Of a DNA stretch of 50,705 bases, positions 34,923-42,559 are shown one piece after another. The translations under genes and the position numbers were made by a program. Position 1 is the first letter of the stretch; every line of letters starts with the position of its first letter. The notes beneath the pieces were generated by a model. The model made no database searches. It was not told the DNA's origin and worked only from the letters and a program-made list of their open reading frames with translations. The stretch comes from an uncultured Clostridium sp. (lineage in GTDB: Bacteria; Bacillota; Clostridia; TANB77; CAG-508), in contig CABQAZ010000010.1 of the NCBI GenBank assembly GCA_902462295.1, forward strand, positions 1 through 50,705, read 5' to 3'.

Positions 34923-36362
34923 ATGGGAGATAATAAAAATTTTGTAAAAGAAATAACAAATATAGATGAAGATTTTGCACAATGGTATACAGACATAGTA
35001 AGAAAAGCAGAATTAGCAGATTATACAGATACAAAAGGTTGTATAGTAATAAGACCATATGGATATGCAATATGGGAAAATATTCAAAATTATACAGATA
35101 AAAAATTTAAAGAAACAGGAGTACAAAATACATATTTTCCAGTATTAATACCAGAAAGTTTACTTCAGAAAGAAAAAGACCATGTAGAGGGATTTGCACC
35201 AGAGGTTGCCTGGGTTACAGAAGCAGGTGAAGAAAAACTAGACGAAAGATTATGTGTAAGACCAACATCTGAAACAATAATAACAACAATGTATTCAAAA
35301 TGGCTAAAATCTTGGGCAGATTTACCATTTGTATATAATCAATGGTGTAATGTATTAAGATGGGAAAAAGAAACAAGACCATTTTTGCGTTCAAGAGAAT
35401 TTTTATGGCAAGAGGGACATACAATACATGAAACAGAAAAGGAAGCAAAAGAAAGAACATTGCAAATGTTAGAGATATATGCTGACGTGGTAGAAAACTT
35501 ACTTGCAATTCCAGTAATAAAAGGAATAAAAACTGAATCTGAAAAATTTGCTGGAGCAGAAGAAACATATACTATAGAAAGTATGACATATGATGGAAAA
35601 GCACTTCAATCTGCAACATCACATTATTTTGGTCAAAATTTTACAAAACCATTTGATGTAAAATTCCAAAACAGAGATGGAAAACAAGAATATGCGTATC
35701 AAACATCTTGGGGTTCTTCCACAAGATTAATTGGAGCTATAATAATGGCACATGGTGATGATAGAGGATTAAAACTACCCCCAAAAGTTGCTCCAATACA
35801 AGTAGAAGTAATTCCTATTGCACAACATAAAGAGGGTGTAGAAGAAAATGTTTCAGAAATATATAATAGACTAAAAACAAAATTTAGAGTAGAAGCGGAT
35901 TTTAGAAGAAAGGTGTCACCAGGAGTTAAATTTAATGATTCAGAAATGAGAGGAATACCATTACGTTTAGAGATGGGCCCAAGAGATATTGAAAATGAAG
36001 AATGTGTATTAGTAAGAAGAGATACATTTGAAAAAATAACAGTAAAATTAGACGAACTTGAAGAAACAATAACAAAATTACTAGATGAAATTCAACAAAA
36101 TATGTATAACACATGTAAAAAAAGAATGGAAGCTAAAACAACAATAGCACATAATTTAGAAGAATTTCAAGCAAACATGAATACAGAACAAGGATTTATA
36201 AAAGCAATGTGGTGCGGAAGTTCTGAATGTGAAGAAAAAATAAAAGAATTAACATCTGCAAAATCTAGATGTATGCCATTTGAACAAGAACATATAGGAG
36301 ATACATGTGTATGTTGTGGCAAAAAAGCTGATAAAATGGTTGTATGGGGAAGACAATATTAA
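34923..36362 (+). CDS. proS: Prolyl-tRNA synthetase, short (archaeal/eukaryotic-like) form
   Basis: It charges tRNA-Pro. The 479-residue protein is of the short type without an editing insertion. Landmarks are RPYGYAIWENIQ (motif 1 side), CVRPTSETII, RPFLRSREFLWQEGHT (motif 2), the anticodon-binding domain with PIQVEVIPI, and the C-terminal zinc-binding-like region WCGSSECEEKI and CVCCGKKADKMVVWGRQY. This form is common in Clostridia and Bacilli. AGGAGG lies before the start, and the gene follows scpB closely. Confidence 0.96.
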   Translation: MGDNKNFVKEITNIDEDFAQWYTDIVRKAELADYTDTKGCIVIRPYGYAIWENIQNYTDKKFKETGVQNTYFPVLIPESLLQKEKDHVEGFAPEVAWVTEAGEEKLDERLCVRPTSETIITTMYSKWLKSWADLPFVYNQWCNVLRWEKETRPFLRSREFLWQEGHTIHETEKEAKERTLQMLEIYADVVENLLAIPVIKGIKTESEKFAGAEETYTIESMTYDGKALQSATSHYFGQNFTKPFDVKFQNRDGKQEYAYQTSWGSSTRLIGAIIMAHGDDRGLKLPPKVAPIQVEVIPIAQHKEGVEENVSEIYNRLKTKFRVEADFRRKVSPGVKFNDSEMRGIPLRLEMGPRDIENEECVLVRRDTFEKITVKLDELEETITKLLDEIQQNMYNTCKKRMEAKTTIAHNLEEFQANMNTEQGFIKAMWCGSSECEEKIKELTSAKSRCMPFEQEHIGDTCVCCGKKADKMVVWGRQY

Positions 36363-36387
36363 TAGTATAAAATATTTATAAAAATGG

Positions 36388-36416
36388 TTGTAAAAACAAA
36401 AAAAAATTGGTATACT
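36388..36416 (+). promoter_or_regulatory. Promoter of the Asp23-AmaP-nusB-xse operon
   Basis: TTGTAA at 36388-36393, 17-base spacer, TATACT at 36411-36416, with AAAGGAGGA before ATG 36452. Confidence 0.6.
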
Positions 36417-36451
36417 ATAAAAGAAAAAATTATCTAAAGGAGGATAAAAAT

Positions 36452-36898
36452 ATGGAAGAAAACCAAGAAGAAAAAAGAGAAGAAGTATTAGAAATTGAAG
36501 AAAATACAGAAGAAACAAATGATGGAATAAAAATAGCAAATGATGTAATTGCAGTAATAGCAGGAGTTGCAGTATCAGAAGTACCTGGAGTAGCAAGTAT
36601 GTCTGGAGGATTTGCAGGAGGAATATCAGAAGTATTAAGTGGAAAGAAAAACTTATCAAAAGGAATAAAAGTAGATGCAGGAGAAAAAGAAGTAAAAATA
36701 GATGTAAACATAATAGTTGAATATGGTTCAAGAATTCCAGATGTAGCATTTGAAATTCAAAACAGAGTAAAAAAATCAGTAGAAAATATGACTGGACTAA
36801 AAGTTGCTGAAGTAAATGTTCATGTTCAAGGAGTAAAAACAGAAAAAGAAGAAAACAACATTGAGGAAAATCAAGAAGCAAAAGAAGAAGAAAAATAA
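36452..36898 (+). CDS. Asp23/Gls24-family envelope stress protein
   Basis: This 148-residue cytoplasmic protein has an acidic N-terminal segment (about 1-25), the Asp23 domain (IKIANDVIAVIAGVAVSEVPGV, NIIVEYGSRIPDVAFEIQ and VNVHVQGVK), and an acidic C-terminal tail. Asp23 proteins sit under the membrane, held by AmaP, and respond to envelope or alkaline stress. The two following genes, AmaP and DUF2273, complete the usual trio. The ATG at 36452 follows AGGAGG. An upstream in-frame ATG at 36407 would place the promoter inside the gene. Confidence 0.93.
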   Translation: MEENQEEKREEVLEIEENTEETNDGIKIANDVIAVIAGVAVSEVPGVASMSGGFAGGISEVLSGKKNLSKGIKVDAGEKEVKIDVNIIVEYGSRIPDVAFEIQNRVKKSVENMTGLKVAEVNVHVQGVKTEKEENNIEENQEAKEEEK

Positions 36899-36925
36899 TT
36901 TGTAACAAGAGAGGAAGAATAAAAA

Positions 36926-37480
36926 ATGAAGTTTTTAGAAAGATTTGCATTAGTAGTATATTCATATATAATAATATTATTATCAGTAGTACTAAGTTTA
37001 TTAATATTTAATTGGATTAACTTTAATGTAGTATCAGATATTGTGGAAACATTAATAAAAGGAGAAATATCATCAAAAATCACATTAGGTATAAGTATAG
37101 TGTTTATATTATTATCAATAAAATGTATATTTTTTGATGAAAAATCTAAGACAAGAGAAAAAAGCACACAAGGAATTTTACTAAAAAATGAAAATGGACA
37201 ATTAATGATTTCAAAAGAATCAATAGATAGTATGGTTAAAAATGCAGTAGCAGGATTTGATACTGTTAAAGAGTGTAATACTAAAATAGATGCAAATACT
37301 GAAAATCAACTAAGAATAACATTATATTTAGTTGTAAATGAAAATGTAATAATAAAAGAACTTGCAAGCAATTTACAAGTAAAAATAAAAAAAGAAATAA
37401 AAGAAATATCAGACTTAGAAGTAGAAGAAGTAAATGTTAAAGTAACAAGTTTAAAAGAAATAAAGAAAAACAAAGAATAG
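36926..37480 (+). CDS. amaP: Alkaline shock response membrane anchor protein AmaP
   Basis: This 184-residue protein has two membrane helices (about 8-30 and 50-72) in its first third and a cytoplasmic C-terminal domain related to Asp23 (ENGQLMISKESIDSMV and LEVEEVNVKVTSL). It anchors Asp23 at the membrane. It sits between the Asp23 and DUF2273 genes, which supports the call. AGAGGAAG precedes the ATG. Confidence 0.92.
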   Translation: MKFLERFALVVYSYIIILLSVVLSLLIFNWINFNVVSDIVETLIKGEISSKITLGISIVFILLSIKCIFFDEKSKTREKSTQGILLKNENGQLMISKESIDSMVKNAVAGFDTVKECNTKIDANTENQLRITLYLVVNENVIIKELASNLQVKIKKEIKEISDLEVEEVNVKVTSLKEIKKNKE

Positions 37481-37491
37481 GATGATATATA

Positions 37492-37695
37492 ATGGAAAGT
37501 TTTAAAGATTTTTTATCTAAATACTTAGGTGCTATAATTGGAGTAATAGTAGCAATATTAATATTGTGTACAAGATTATATGAATTAATTGTAGCTATAG
37601 TACTTATAGTGTTAGGAGCATTTGTAGGAAATTATATACAAAAAAATAAAGATGAAGTAAAAGACAAATTAAAAAATTTTATTGACAGATTATAG
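37492..37695 (+). CDS. DUF2273 small membrane protein
   Basis: This 67-residue protein consists of two transmembrane helices (about 10-28 and 30-48) and a basic, charged tail (YIQKNKDEVKDKLKNFIDRL). Proteins of this type follow Asp23 and AmaP genes in many Firmicutes. The role is presumed structural at the membrane. Confidence 0.9.
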   Translation: MESFKDFLSKYLGAIIGVIVAILILCTRLYELIVAIVLIVLGAFVGNYIQKNKDEVKDKLKNFIDRL

Positions 37696-37707
37696 TGAGA
37701 GGAGGAC

Positions 37708-37725
37708 ATGTTAGTTATAAACTAG
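37708..37725 (+). other. Five-codon upstream reading frame before nusB
   Basis: GAGAGGAGG at 37697-37705 is a near-perfect ribosome binding site. The next ATG (37708) encodes only MLVIN and stops at 37723-37725, 15 bases before the nusB start, which has no site of its own. TAGTT-ATA-AACTA in the frame can form a small hairpin. NusB translation may depend on reinitiation or coupling. Confidence 0.5.
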
Positions 37726-37740
37726 CATAAGTTAGTAAAA

Positions 37741-38148
37741 ATGAGAAGATCAGCAATTAGAGAATTAACATTTAGATTAATATATAGTTTAGAAATTCAA
37801 AAAGAAGAAAATTTAGAAGAACAAATAGAACTATATTTAGAATGTAATGATGTAGAAGATGAAGAAGCAAAAGAATACATAAAAGATGTAATAATAGGAA
37901 TAAAAGAACATATTGTAGAAATTCAGGGATTAATAGAAAAAAATCTAAAAGCTGATTGGAAAATAGACAGAATATCTAAAATAGATTTAAGTTTATTAAA
38001 ACTTGCTATATATGAAATAAAATATAAAAAAATACCATATAAAGTAGCAATAAATGAAAGTTTAGAATTAGCAAAAAAATATGGAGAAGAAACATCTAAA
38101 AATTTCATAAACGGAATTTTAGCGAGTGTAGTTAAGGAGATAAACTAA
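37741..38148 (+). CDS. nusB: Transcription antitermination protein NusB
   Basis: NusB with NusE binds boxA RNA in rRNA operons and prevents early termination. The 135-residue all-helical protein has RRSAIRELTFRLIYSLE at its N-terminus and KIPYKVAINESLELAKKYGEETSKNFINGIL at its C-terminus, the conserved core. Length matches the family. The start has no ribosome binding site, but a strong one 36 bases upstream drives a five-codon frame. The stop overlaps the next start (TAATG). Confidence 0.95.
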   Translation: MRRSAIRELTFRLIYSLEIQKEENLEEQIELYLECNDVEDEEAKEYIKDVIIGIKEHIVEIQGLIEKNLKADWKIDRISKIDLSLLKLAIYEIKYKKIPYKVAINESLELAKKYGEETSKNFINGILASVVKEIN

Positions 38149-39335
38149 TGAAGTATAATGCAATAACAGTAACACAATTAAATAAATACTTAAAAGACAA
38201 ATTTGATGAAGATGAAAATTTAGGAGCAATATTAATAAAAGGAGAAATCTCTAACTTTAAAAACCATTACACAGGACATCTATATTTTACATTAAAAGAC
38301 GAGAACTCGTTAATAAAATGTATAATGTTTAAAAGCTATGCTGAAAGGCTAGCTTTTAAACCAAAAGATGGAATGAAAGTAATGGTTTTTGGGTCTGTAT
38401 CTGTGTTTGAAAGAGATGGAGTATATCAAATATATGCTAAAACAATGATGGAAGACGGAATGGGAGATTTACATGAACAATTTGAGCAATTAAAAGCGAA
38501 ACTAGAAAAAGAAGGATTATTTGATGAGAATCACAAAAAAGTAATTCCAATGTATCCAAAAGTAGTAGGTGTTTTAACATCGCAAACAGGAGCAGTAATA
38601 AGAGACATAATAAATGTATCAACAAGACGAAATCCCAATATACATATTAGATTGTTACCAGTACCAGTGCAAGGACCAGGAGCAGCTGAACAAATTGCTG
38701 AAAAAATAAGAATAATGAATGAAAAAAAATTAGCAGATGTATTGATAATTGGTAGAGGAGGAGGTTCACTTGAAGACCTATGGCCATTTAATGAAGAAAT
38801 AGTTGCAAGAGCAATATATAATTCAGAGCTTCCAATAATATCTGCTGTGGGACATGAAACAGACTTTACGATTGCAGATTTTGTTGCAGATTTAAGAGCA
38901 CCAACTCCATCTGCAGCTGCGGAGCTTGCAGTGCCAGATGTGTATGAATTAAGAGAAAAAATAAATAATTATAAAAAAAGATACAGAATATCTTTAAAAA
39001 AGAAAACTGAACTAATGAGATTAAGATATGAAAAATGTATGAAATCTAGAGTTTTCACAGACCCAATGAGAAAAATAAGAGATATGGATGTTATATTGGA
39101 CTCTTATATTCAAAAATTAGAAACAATAATAAAAAATATTCAAAAAGATAAAAGTTCATCATATGTAGAATTGGTTGCAAGATTAGATACTTTGAGTCCA
39201 CTAAAAACTTTAACTAGAGGATATTCTTTAACAGAAAAGGACGAAAAAATAGTTAGAAGTGTAAAAGACTTAGAACAAAATGATAAAGTAAAATTAAGGT
39301 TTTTTGATGGAGAAAAAAAAGCAATAATTTGTTAA
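38148..39335 (+). CDS. xseA: Exodeoxyribonuclease VII large subunit
   Basis: With XseB it forms the single-strand-specific exonuclease VII. The 395-residue protein has an N-terminal OB domain (TVTQLNKYLKDKFDEDENL) and the catalytic domain with GVLTSQTGAVIRDI, GRGGGSLEDLWPFN, and SAVGHETDFTIADFVADLRAPTP. A coiled-coil C-terminal part follows with PLKTLTRGYSL near the end. It overlaps nusB by one base. The small gene between it and xseB is unrelated. Confidence 0.96.
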   Translation: MKYNAITVTQLNKYLKDKFDEDENLGAILIKGEISNFKNHYTGHLYFTLKDENSLIKCIMFKSYAERLAFKPKDGMKVMVFGSVSVFERDGVYQIYAKTMMEDGMGDLHEQFEQLKAKLEKEGLFDENHKKVIPMYPKVVGVLTSQTGAVIRDIINVSTRRNPNIHIRLLPVPVQGPGAAEQIAEKIRIMNEKKLADVLIIGRGGGSLEDLWPFNEEIVARAIYNSELPIISAVGHETDFTIADFVADLRAPTPSAAAELAVPDVYELREKINNYKKRYRISLKKKTELMRLRYEKCMKSRVFTDPMRKIRDMDVILDSYIQKLETIIKNIQKDKSSSYVELVARLDTLSPLKTLTRGYSLTEKDEKIVRSVKDLEQNDKVKLRFFDGEKKAIIC

Positions 39336-39390
39336 AACAAATGAAAAAAATTTCTCAAATAGTTTAATATTTGAAAGGAATGATAATAAA

Positions 39391-39843
39391 ATGAAAAAAG
39401 AACAAAATATATTAACATTATTTATTATATTAGCAATAATAGCATTATTAGTAATAATAGGCTCAATAGTATATGAATATAAAATAGAAAAAAACAAAGA
39501 AACTATTGAAAGTATAAGCATACCACGTGTAGAAACAAAAAAAGAAGATATAGTAGAAAATGAAAATCAAGAACAAGAACAAGTAAAAGAACCTGAACCA
39601 GAAAAAGAAGAATATGTAGGAGAAGAAGAGCAAGAGACAGAAAAGGAAGAAGTAGTAACAACACAAAGTAAAGATGAGAAAGTCATAGAATTGGCTAAAA
39701 AGGAATGGGGAGAAGACAATACAGTAACATTTAATATTGAAGAAAAAAAAGGTACTAAATATTATGTTGCAGTAAAAAGAGATGCAATAGTAGTTGCATG
39801 GTATGAAGTCGATACTGAAAATTGGAAAATCAATGAATATTAA
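39391..39843 (+). CDS. Membrane-anchored protein with acidic linker, unknown function
   Basis: This 150-residue protein has one N-terminal helix (about 9-30), a low-complexity region rich in E, Q, P and K (about 45-90), and a C-terminal globular part of about 60 residues (VIELAKKEWGEDNTVTFNIE and YYVAVKRDAIVVAWYEVDTE), which would lie outside the membrane. I do not recognise the fold. GAAAGGAATG lies before the start. It sits between xseA and xseB, so expression with them is likely. The function is not shown by this. Confidence 0.8.
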   Translation: MKKEQNILTLFIILAIIALLVIIGSIVYEYKIEKNKETIESISIPRVETKKEDIVENENQEQEQVKEPEPEKEEYVGEEEQETEKEEVVTTQSKDEKVIELAKKEWGEDNTVTFNIEEKKGTKYYVAVKRDAIVVAWYEVDTENWKINEY

Positions 39844-39857
39844 AAGAGGGAGATAAA

Positions 39858-40070
39858 ATGAATTTTGAAGAATCAATGAAAAAATTAGAAACTATTGTAA
39901 CAGAATTAGAAAATGGAAAATTAACTCTTGATGAATCTGTACAAAAATTTGAAGAGGGGATGAAGATAGCAAAACAATGTAATGATATATTAGAAGGTGC
40001 AGAAAAGAAGATAACAATATTATTAGAAAATGATGGAGAATTAAAAGAAGAAAATTTTGAAGCAAAATAG
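39858..40070 (+). CDS. xseB: Exodeoxyribonuclease VII small subunit
   Basis: This 70-residue helical protein starts NFEESMKKLETIVTELENGKLTLDESVQKFEEG, the XseB signature, and partners XseA. Length matches the family. AGAGGGAG lies just before the ATG. xseA is 522 bases upstream, with one small gene between. Confidence 0.95.
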   Translation: MNFEESMKKLETIVTELENGKLTLDESVQKFEEGMKIAKQCNDILEGAEKKITILLENDGELKEENFEAK

Positions 40071-40092
40071 ACCAAGAAAGGAAAAAGGGGTA

Positions 40093-40533
40093 ATGGATAA
40101 TTTACAAAAAGTAATAACAAATAAGTGCCTATATGTGCCATTTTTTGTGTGGTTAAGTATACAAATTTTTAAGGTAATATATGATTTGATAACAACAAAA
40201 AAGTTTAATTTTAAAAGAATAATGGGAGCAGGAGGAATGCCAAGTTCTCACTCTGCTGTAGTTACATGTTTAGCAACATTAATAGGAAGAAGTGAGGGAG
40301 TAGATAGTTCAATGTTTGCAATATCTGTAATATTCTCAATGGTGGTAATGTATGATGCGGCAGGAGTTAGAAGAGCTGCAGGAAAACAAGCACATTTGTT
40401 AAATAAAATTATAGAAATACCAAGTCTTTCTGGTGTAGAGGTTCAAGAAAGGCTTGTAGAAGTATTGGGACATACACCTTTACAGGTTGTAGTAGGAGCA
40501 ATTATTGGTATTGTAGTTGGATTACTAGTATAA
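40093..40533 (+). CDS. DUF212 / divergent PAP2-family membrane protein (YuiD-like)
   Basis: This 146-residue membrane protein is of the acid phosphatase/vanadium-dependent haloperoxidase-related family. Helices are found at about 14-32, 58-75, 80-97 and 125-146. GGMPSSHSAVVTCLAT is the family signature, and DAAGVRRAAGKQA and LGHTPLQVVVGAIIGI complete the set. The catalytic residues are unclear and the function is unknown. ATG 40093 follows AAAAAGGGG. The frame extends to 40057 inside xseB, which is not used. Confidence 0.92.
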   Translation: MDNLQKVITNKCLYVPFFVWLSIQIFKVIYDLITTKKFNFKRIMGAGGMPSSHSAVVTCLATLIGRSEGVDSSMFAISVIFSMVVMYDAAGVRRAAGKQAHLLNKIIEIPSLSGVEVQERLVEVLGHTPLQVVVGAIIGIVVGLLV

Positions 40534-40571
40534 TTATTATATTAATTTATGAAAATGAGGAGTGCATATTT

Positions 40572-42233
40572 ATGACAGATATTGAAATTGCAGAAAGTAT
40601 AGAACTTAATAAAATTGTAGAAATAGCAAAAAAATTAGATATATCAGAAGATGAAATTGAGATGTATGGAAAATATAAAGCAAAAATATCGAAAGAAGTT
40701 AATAAAAAGATAGAAAAGAAAATGGATGGAAAATTAATACTAGTAACGGCAATGAGCCCTACACCATTAGGAGAGGGAAAGACAACAATATCAATATCAA
40801 TCGCGGATGGTTTAAATAAAATAGGTAAAAAACCAATATTAGCATTAAGAGAGCCATCACTTGGACCAGTATTTGGAATAAAAGGAGGTGCAACAGGAGG
40901 CGGATTTGCTCAAGTTGCTCCAATGGAAGATATTAATTTACATTTTACAGGAGATATACATGCAATAACTTCTGCTAATAATTTATTATCTGCAATGATT
41001 GATAATCATATTTATTATGGCAATGAATTAGGAATTGAAAAAGTAGTATGGAAAAGATGTGTAGACTTAAATGATAGACAATTAAGAAAAGTAAATACAG
41101 GTTTATCATCTGAAAAAAATATTGTACCAAGAGAAGATAGTTTTGATATATCAGTTGCTTCAGAAGTAATGGCAATTTTATGCTTAGCAAAAGACATTGA
41201 GGATTTAAAAATAAGATTGGGAAATATTATTATAGGATATAATAAAGAAGAAGAACCTATATTAGCAAAAGATTTAAATGCAGAGGGAGCAATGGCTGTA
41301 TTATTAAAAGATGCAATAAAACCTAATCTAGTACAAACTCTAGAACATACTCCAGCTATTATTCATGGTGGTCCATTTGCTAATATTGCACATGGTTGTA
41401 ATTCAATAATAGCAACTAAAATGGCAATGAAACTTGCTGATTATACTATTACAGAAGCTGGATTTGGAGCAGATTTGGGAGCAGAAAAGTTCTTAGATAT
41501 AAAATGTAGAGAAGCAAAAATAAAACCTGATGTTGTTGTTTGTGTTGCAACAATAAAAGCTTTGAAATATCATGGAGGAGCACCTAAAGAATGTATACAA
41601 CAGGAAAATATGAAATGTTTAGAAAATGGTATGGAAAATTTGTATAAACATATAAATAATCTAAAAGAGAAGTTTGGATTGAATGTTATTGTTGCAATAA
41701 ATAAGTATAATACAGATATGCTAGAAGAGTTGAAATTTGTTCAAAATGAATTAACCAAAAGAGAAATACAGTCAAGCATTGTAGAAAGTTGGGCAAAAGG
41801 TGGAGATGGTGCAATAGACATTTCTAAGAAAATTATAGAGCTTGCACAAAAAGAAAATAATTTTAAATATATATATGAATTAGATGAAAATATAACTGAA
41901 AAAATAAATAAAATAGCTACTAGAATTTATGGAGCAAAAGGAGTAATATATTCAGAAGAAGTTAAAAATAAGATAAAAAAGATACAAAAAATGGGATATG
42001 ATAAATTACCAATTTGTATGGCAAAAACACAATATTCATTTTCTGATAATCCACAAAATCTAGAATGTGAAGAACCTTTTGAAATTCATATTAAAGACGT
42101 AGAGTTAAAAGCTGGAGCTGGGTTTATTGTTGCATTGGCAGGTAAAATTATGACTATGCCAGGACTTCCTAAAGTTCCATCTGCAGAAAGTATTGATATT
42201 GACAAATATGGAAAAGTTGTAGGAATTTTTTAA
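40572..42233 (+). CDS. fhs: Formate-tetrahydrofolate ligase
   Basis: It makes 10-formyl-THF from formate, THF and ATP in one-carbon metabolism. The 553-residue protein has the P-loop SPTPLGEGKTTISISIADGL, and PSLGPVFGIKGGATGGGFAQ, NRQLRKV-like, EAGFGADLGAEKFLDIKCR and GAGFIVALAGKIMTMPGLPK. Length matches the family. It is widely found in Clostridia, including non-acetogens. It lies last in this group of genes, ahead of the aspS leader. Confidence 0.97.
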   Translation: MTDIEIAESIELNKIVEIAKKLDISEDEIEMYGKYKAKISKEVNKKIEKKMDGKLILVTAMSPTPLGEGKTTISISIADGLNKIGKKPILALREPSLGPVFGIKGGATGGGFAQVAPMEDINLHFTGDIHAITSANNLLSAMIDNHIYYGNELGIEKVVWKRCVDLNDRQLRKVNTGLSSEKNIVPREDSFDISVASEVMAILCLAKDIEDLKIRLGNIIIGYNKEEEPILAKDLNAEGAMAVLLKDAIKPNLVQTLEHTPAIIHGGPFANIAHGCNSIIATKMAMKLADYTITEAGFGADLGAEKFLDIKCREAKIKPDVVVCVATIKALKYHGGAPKECIQQENMKCLENGMENLYKHINNLKEKFGLNVIVAINKYNTDMLEELKFVQNELTKREIQSSIVESWAKGGDGAIDISKKIIELAQKENNFKYIYELDENITEKINKIATRIYGAKGVIYSEEVKNKIKKIQKMGYDKLPICMAKTQYSFSDNPQNLECEEPFEIHIKDVELKAGAGFIVALAGKIMTMPGLPKVPSAESIDIDKYGKVVGIF

Positions 42234-42253
42234 AAAAAAATTATAATAAAAAC

Positions 42254-42282
42254 TTGACATTTAAAAGAATAGTGTGTAAAAT
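42254..42282 (+). promoter_or_regulatory. Sigma-A promoter of the aspS T-box leader
   Basis: TTGACA at 42254-42259, 17-base spacer, TAAAAT at 42277-42282. Transcription starts near 42289. Confidence 0.75.
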
Positions 42283-42289
42283 ATAGCGT

Positions 42290-42520
42290 ATAATAAATAA
42301 AAATTGCGTTAACACAATTCAAAGCAATTAGAAATTACAGAAAGAGAAAAAGGGTCACCGGCTGAAAGCCCTTTATGGTCAACCTAATTATGCGAAACAA
42401 ATTGGAGCAATAATGAATTTAAAAATAAAAGTGGAAAATATATAAATTTTCAAGCTGGGTGGCACCGCGGATTAAGTTCGTCCCTGCATTAATAAATTAT
42501 TATTAATGTAGGGGCTTTTT
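42290..42520 (+). promoter_or_regulatory. T-box riboswitch controlling aspS
   Basis: This fills the gap between fhs and aspS. The T-box sequence GGGTGGCACCGCGG lies at 42457-42470. Stem I appears to close with CAATT (42325-42329) and AATTG near 42409, and its distal part holds GGGTCACCGGCTGAAAGCCC. The terminator at 42480-42520 has CCCTGCATTAATA pairing with TATTAATGTAGGG, followed by Ts. Uncharged tRNA would form the antiterminator. In the specifier loop (around 42402-42408, GCGAAACA) the best triplet is AAC (Asn), followed by A. No GAC (Asp) triplet is seen there. The specifier call is tentative. Confidence 0.85.
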
Positions 42521-42559
42521 GTATACCTACATTGATAAAAAGAAAGGAAAGATGTAGAT

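Noticed and set aside
36249..36965. Long open frame on the minus strand rich in leucine and phenylalanine
   Set aside because: It is the complement of AT-rich coding DNA of proS and the Asp23 gene, and shows no domain or start signal.
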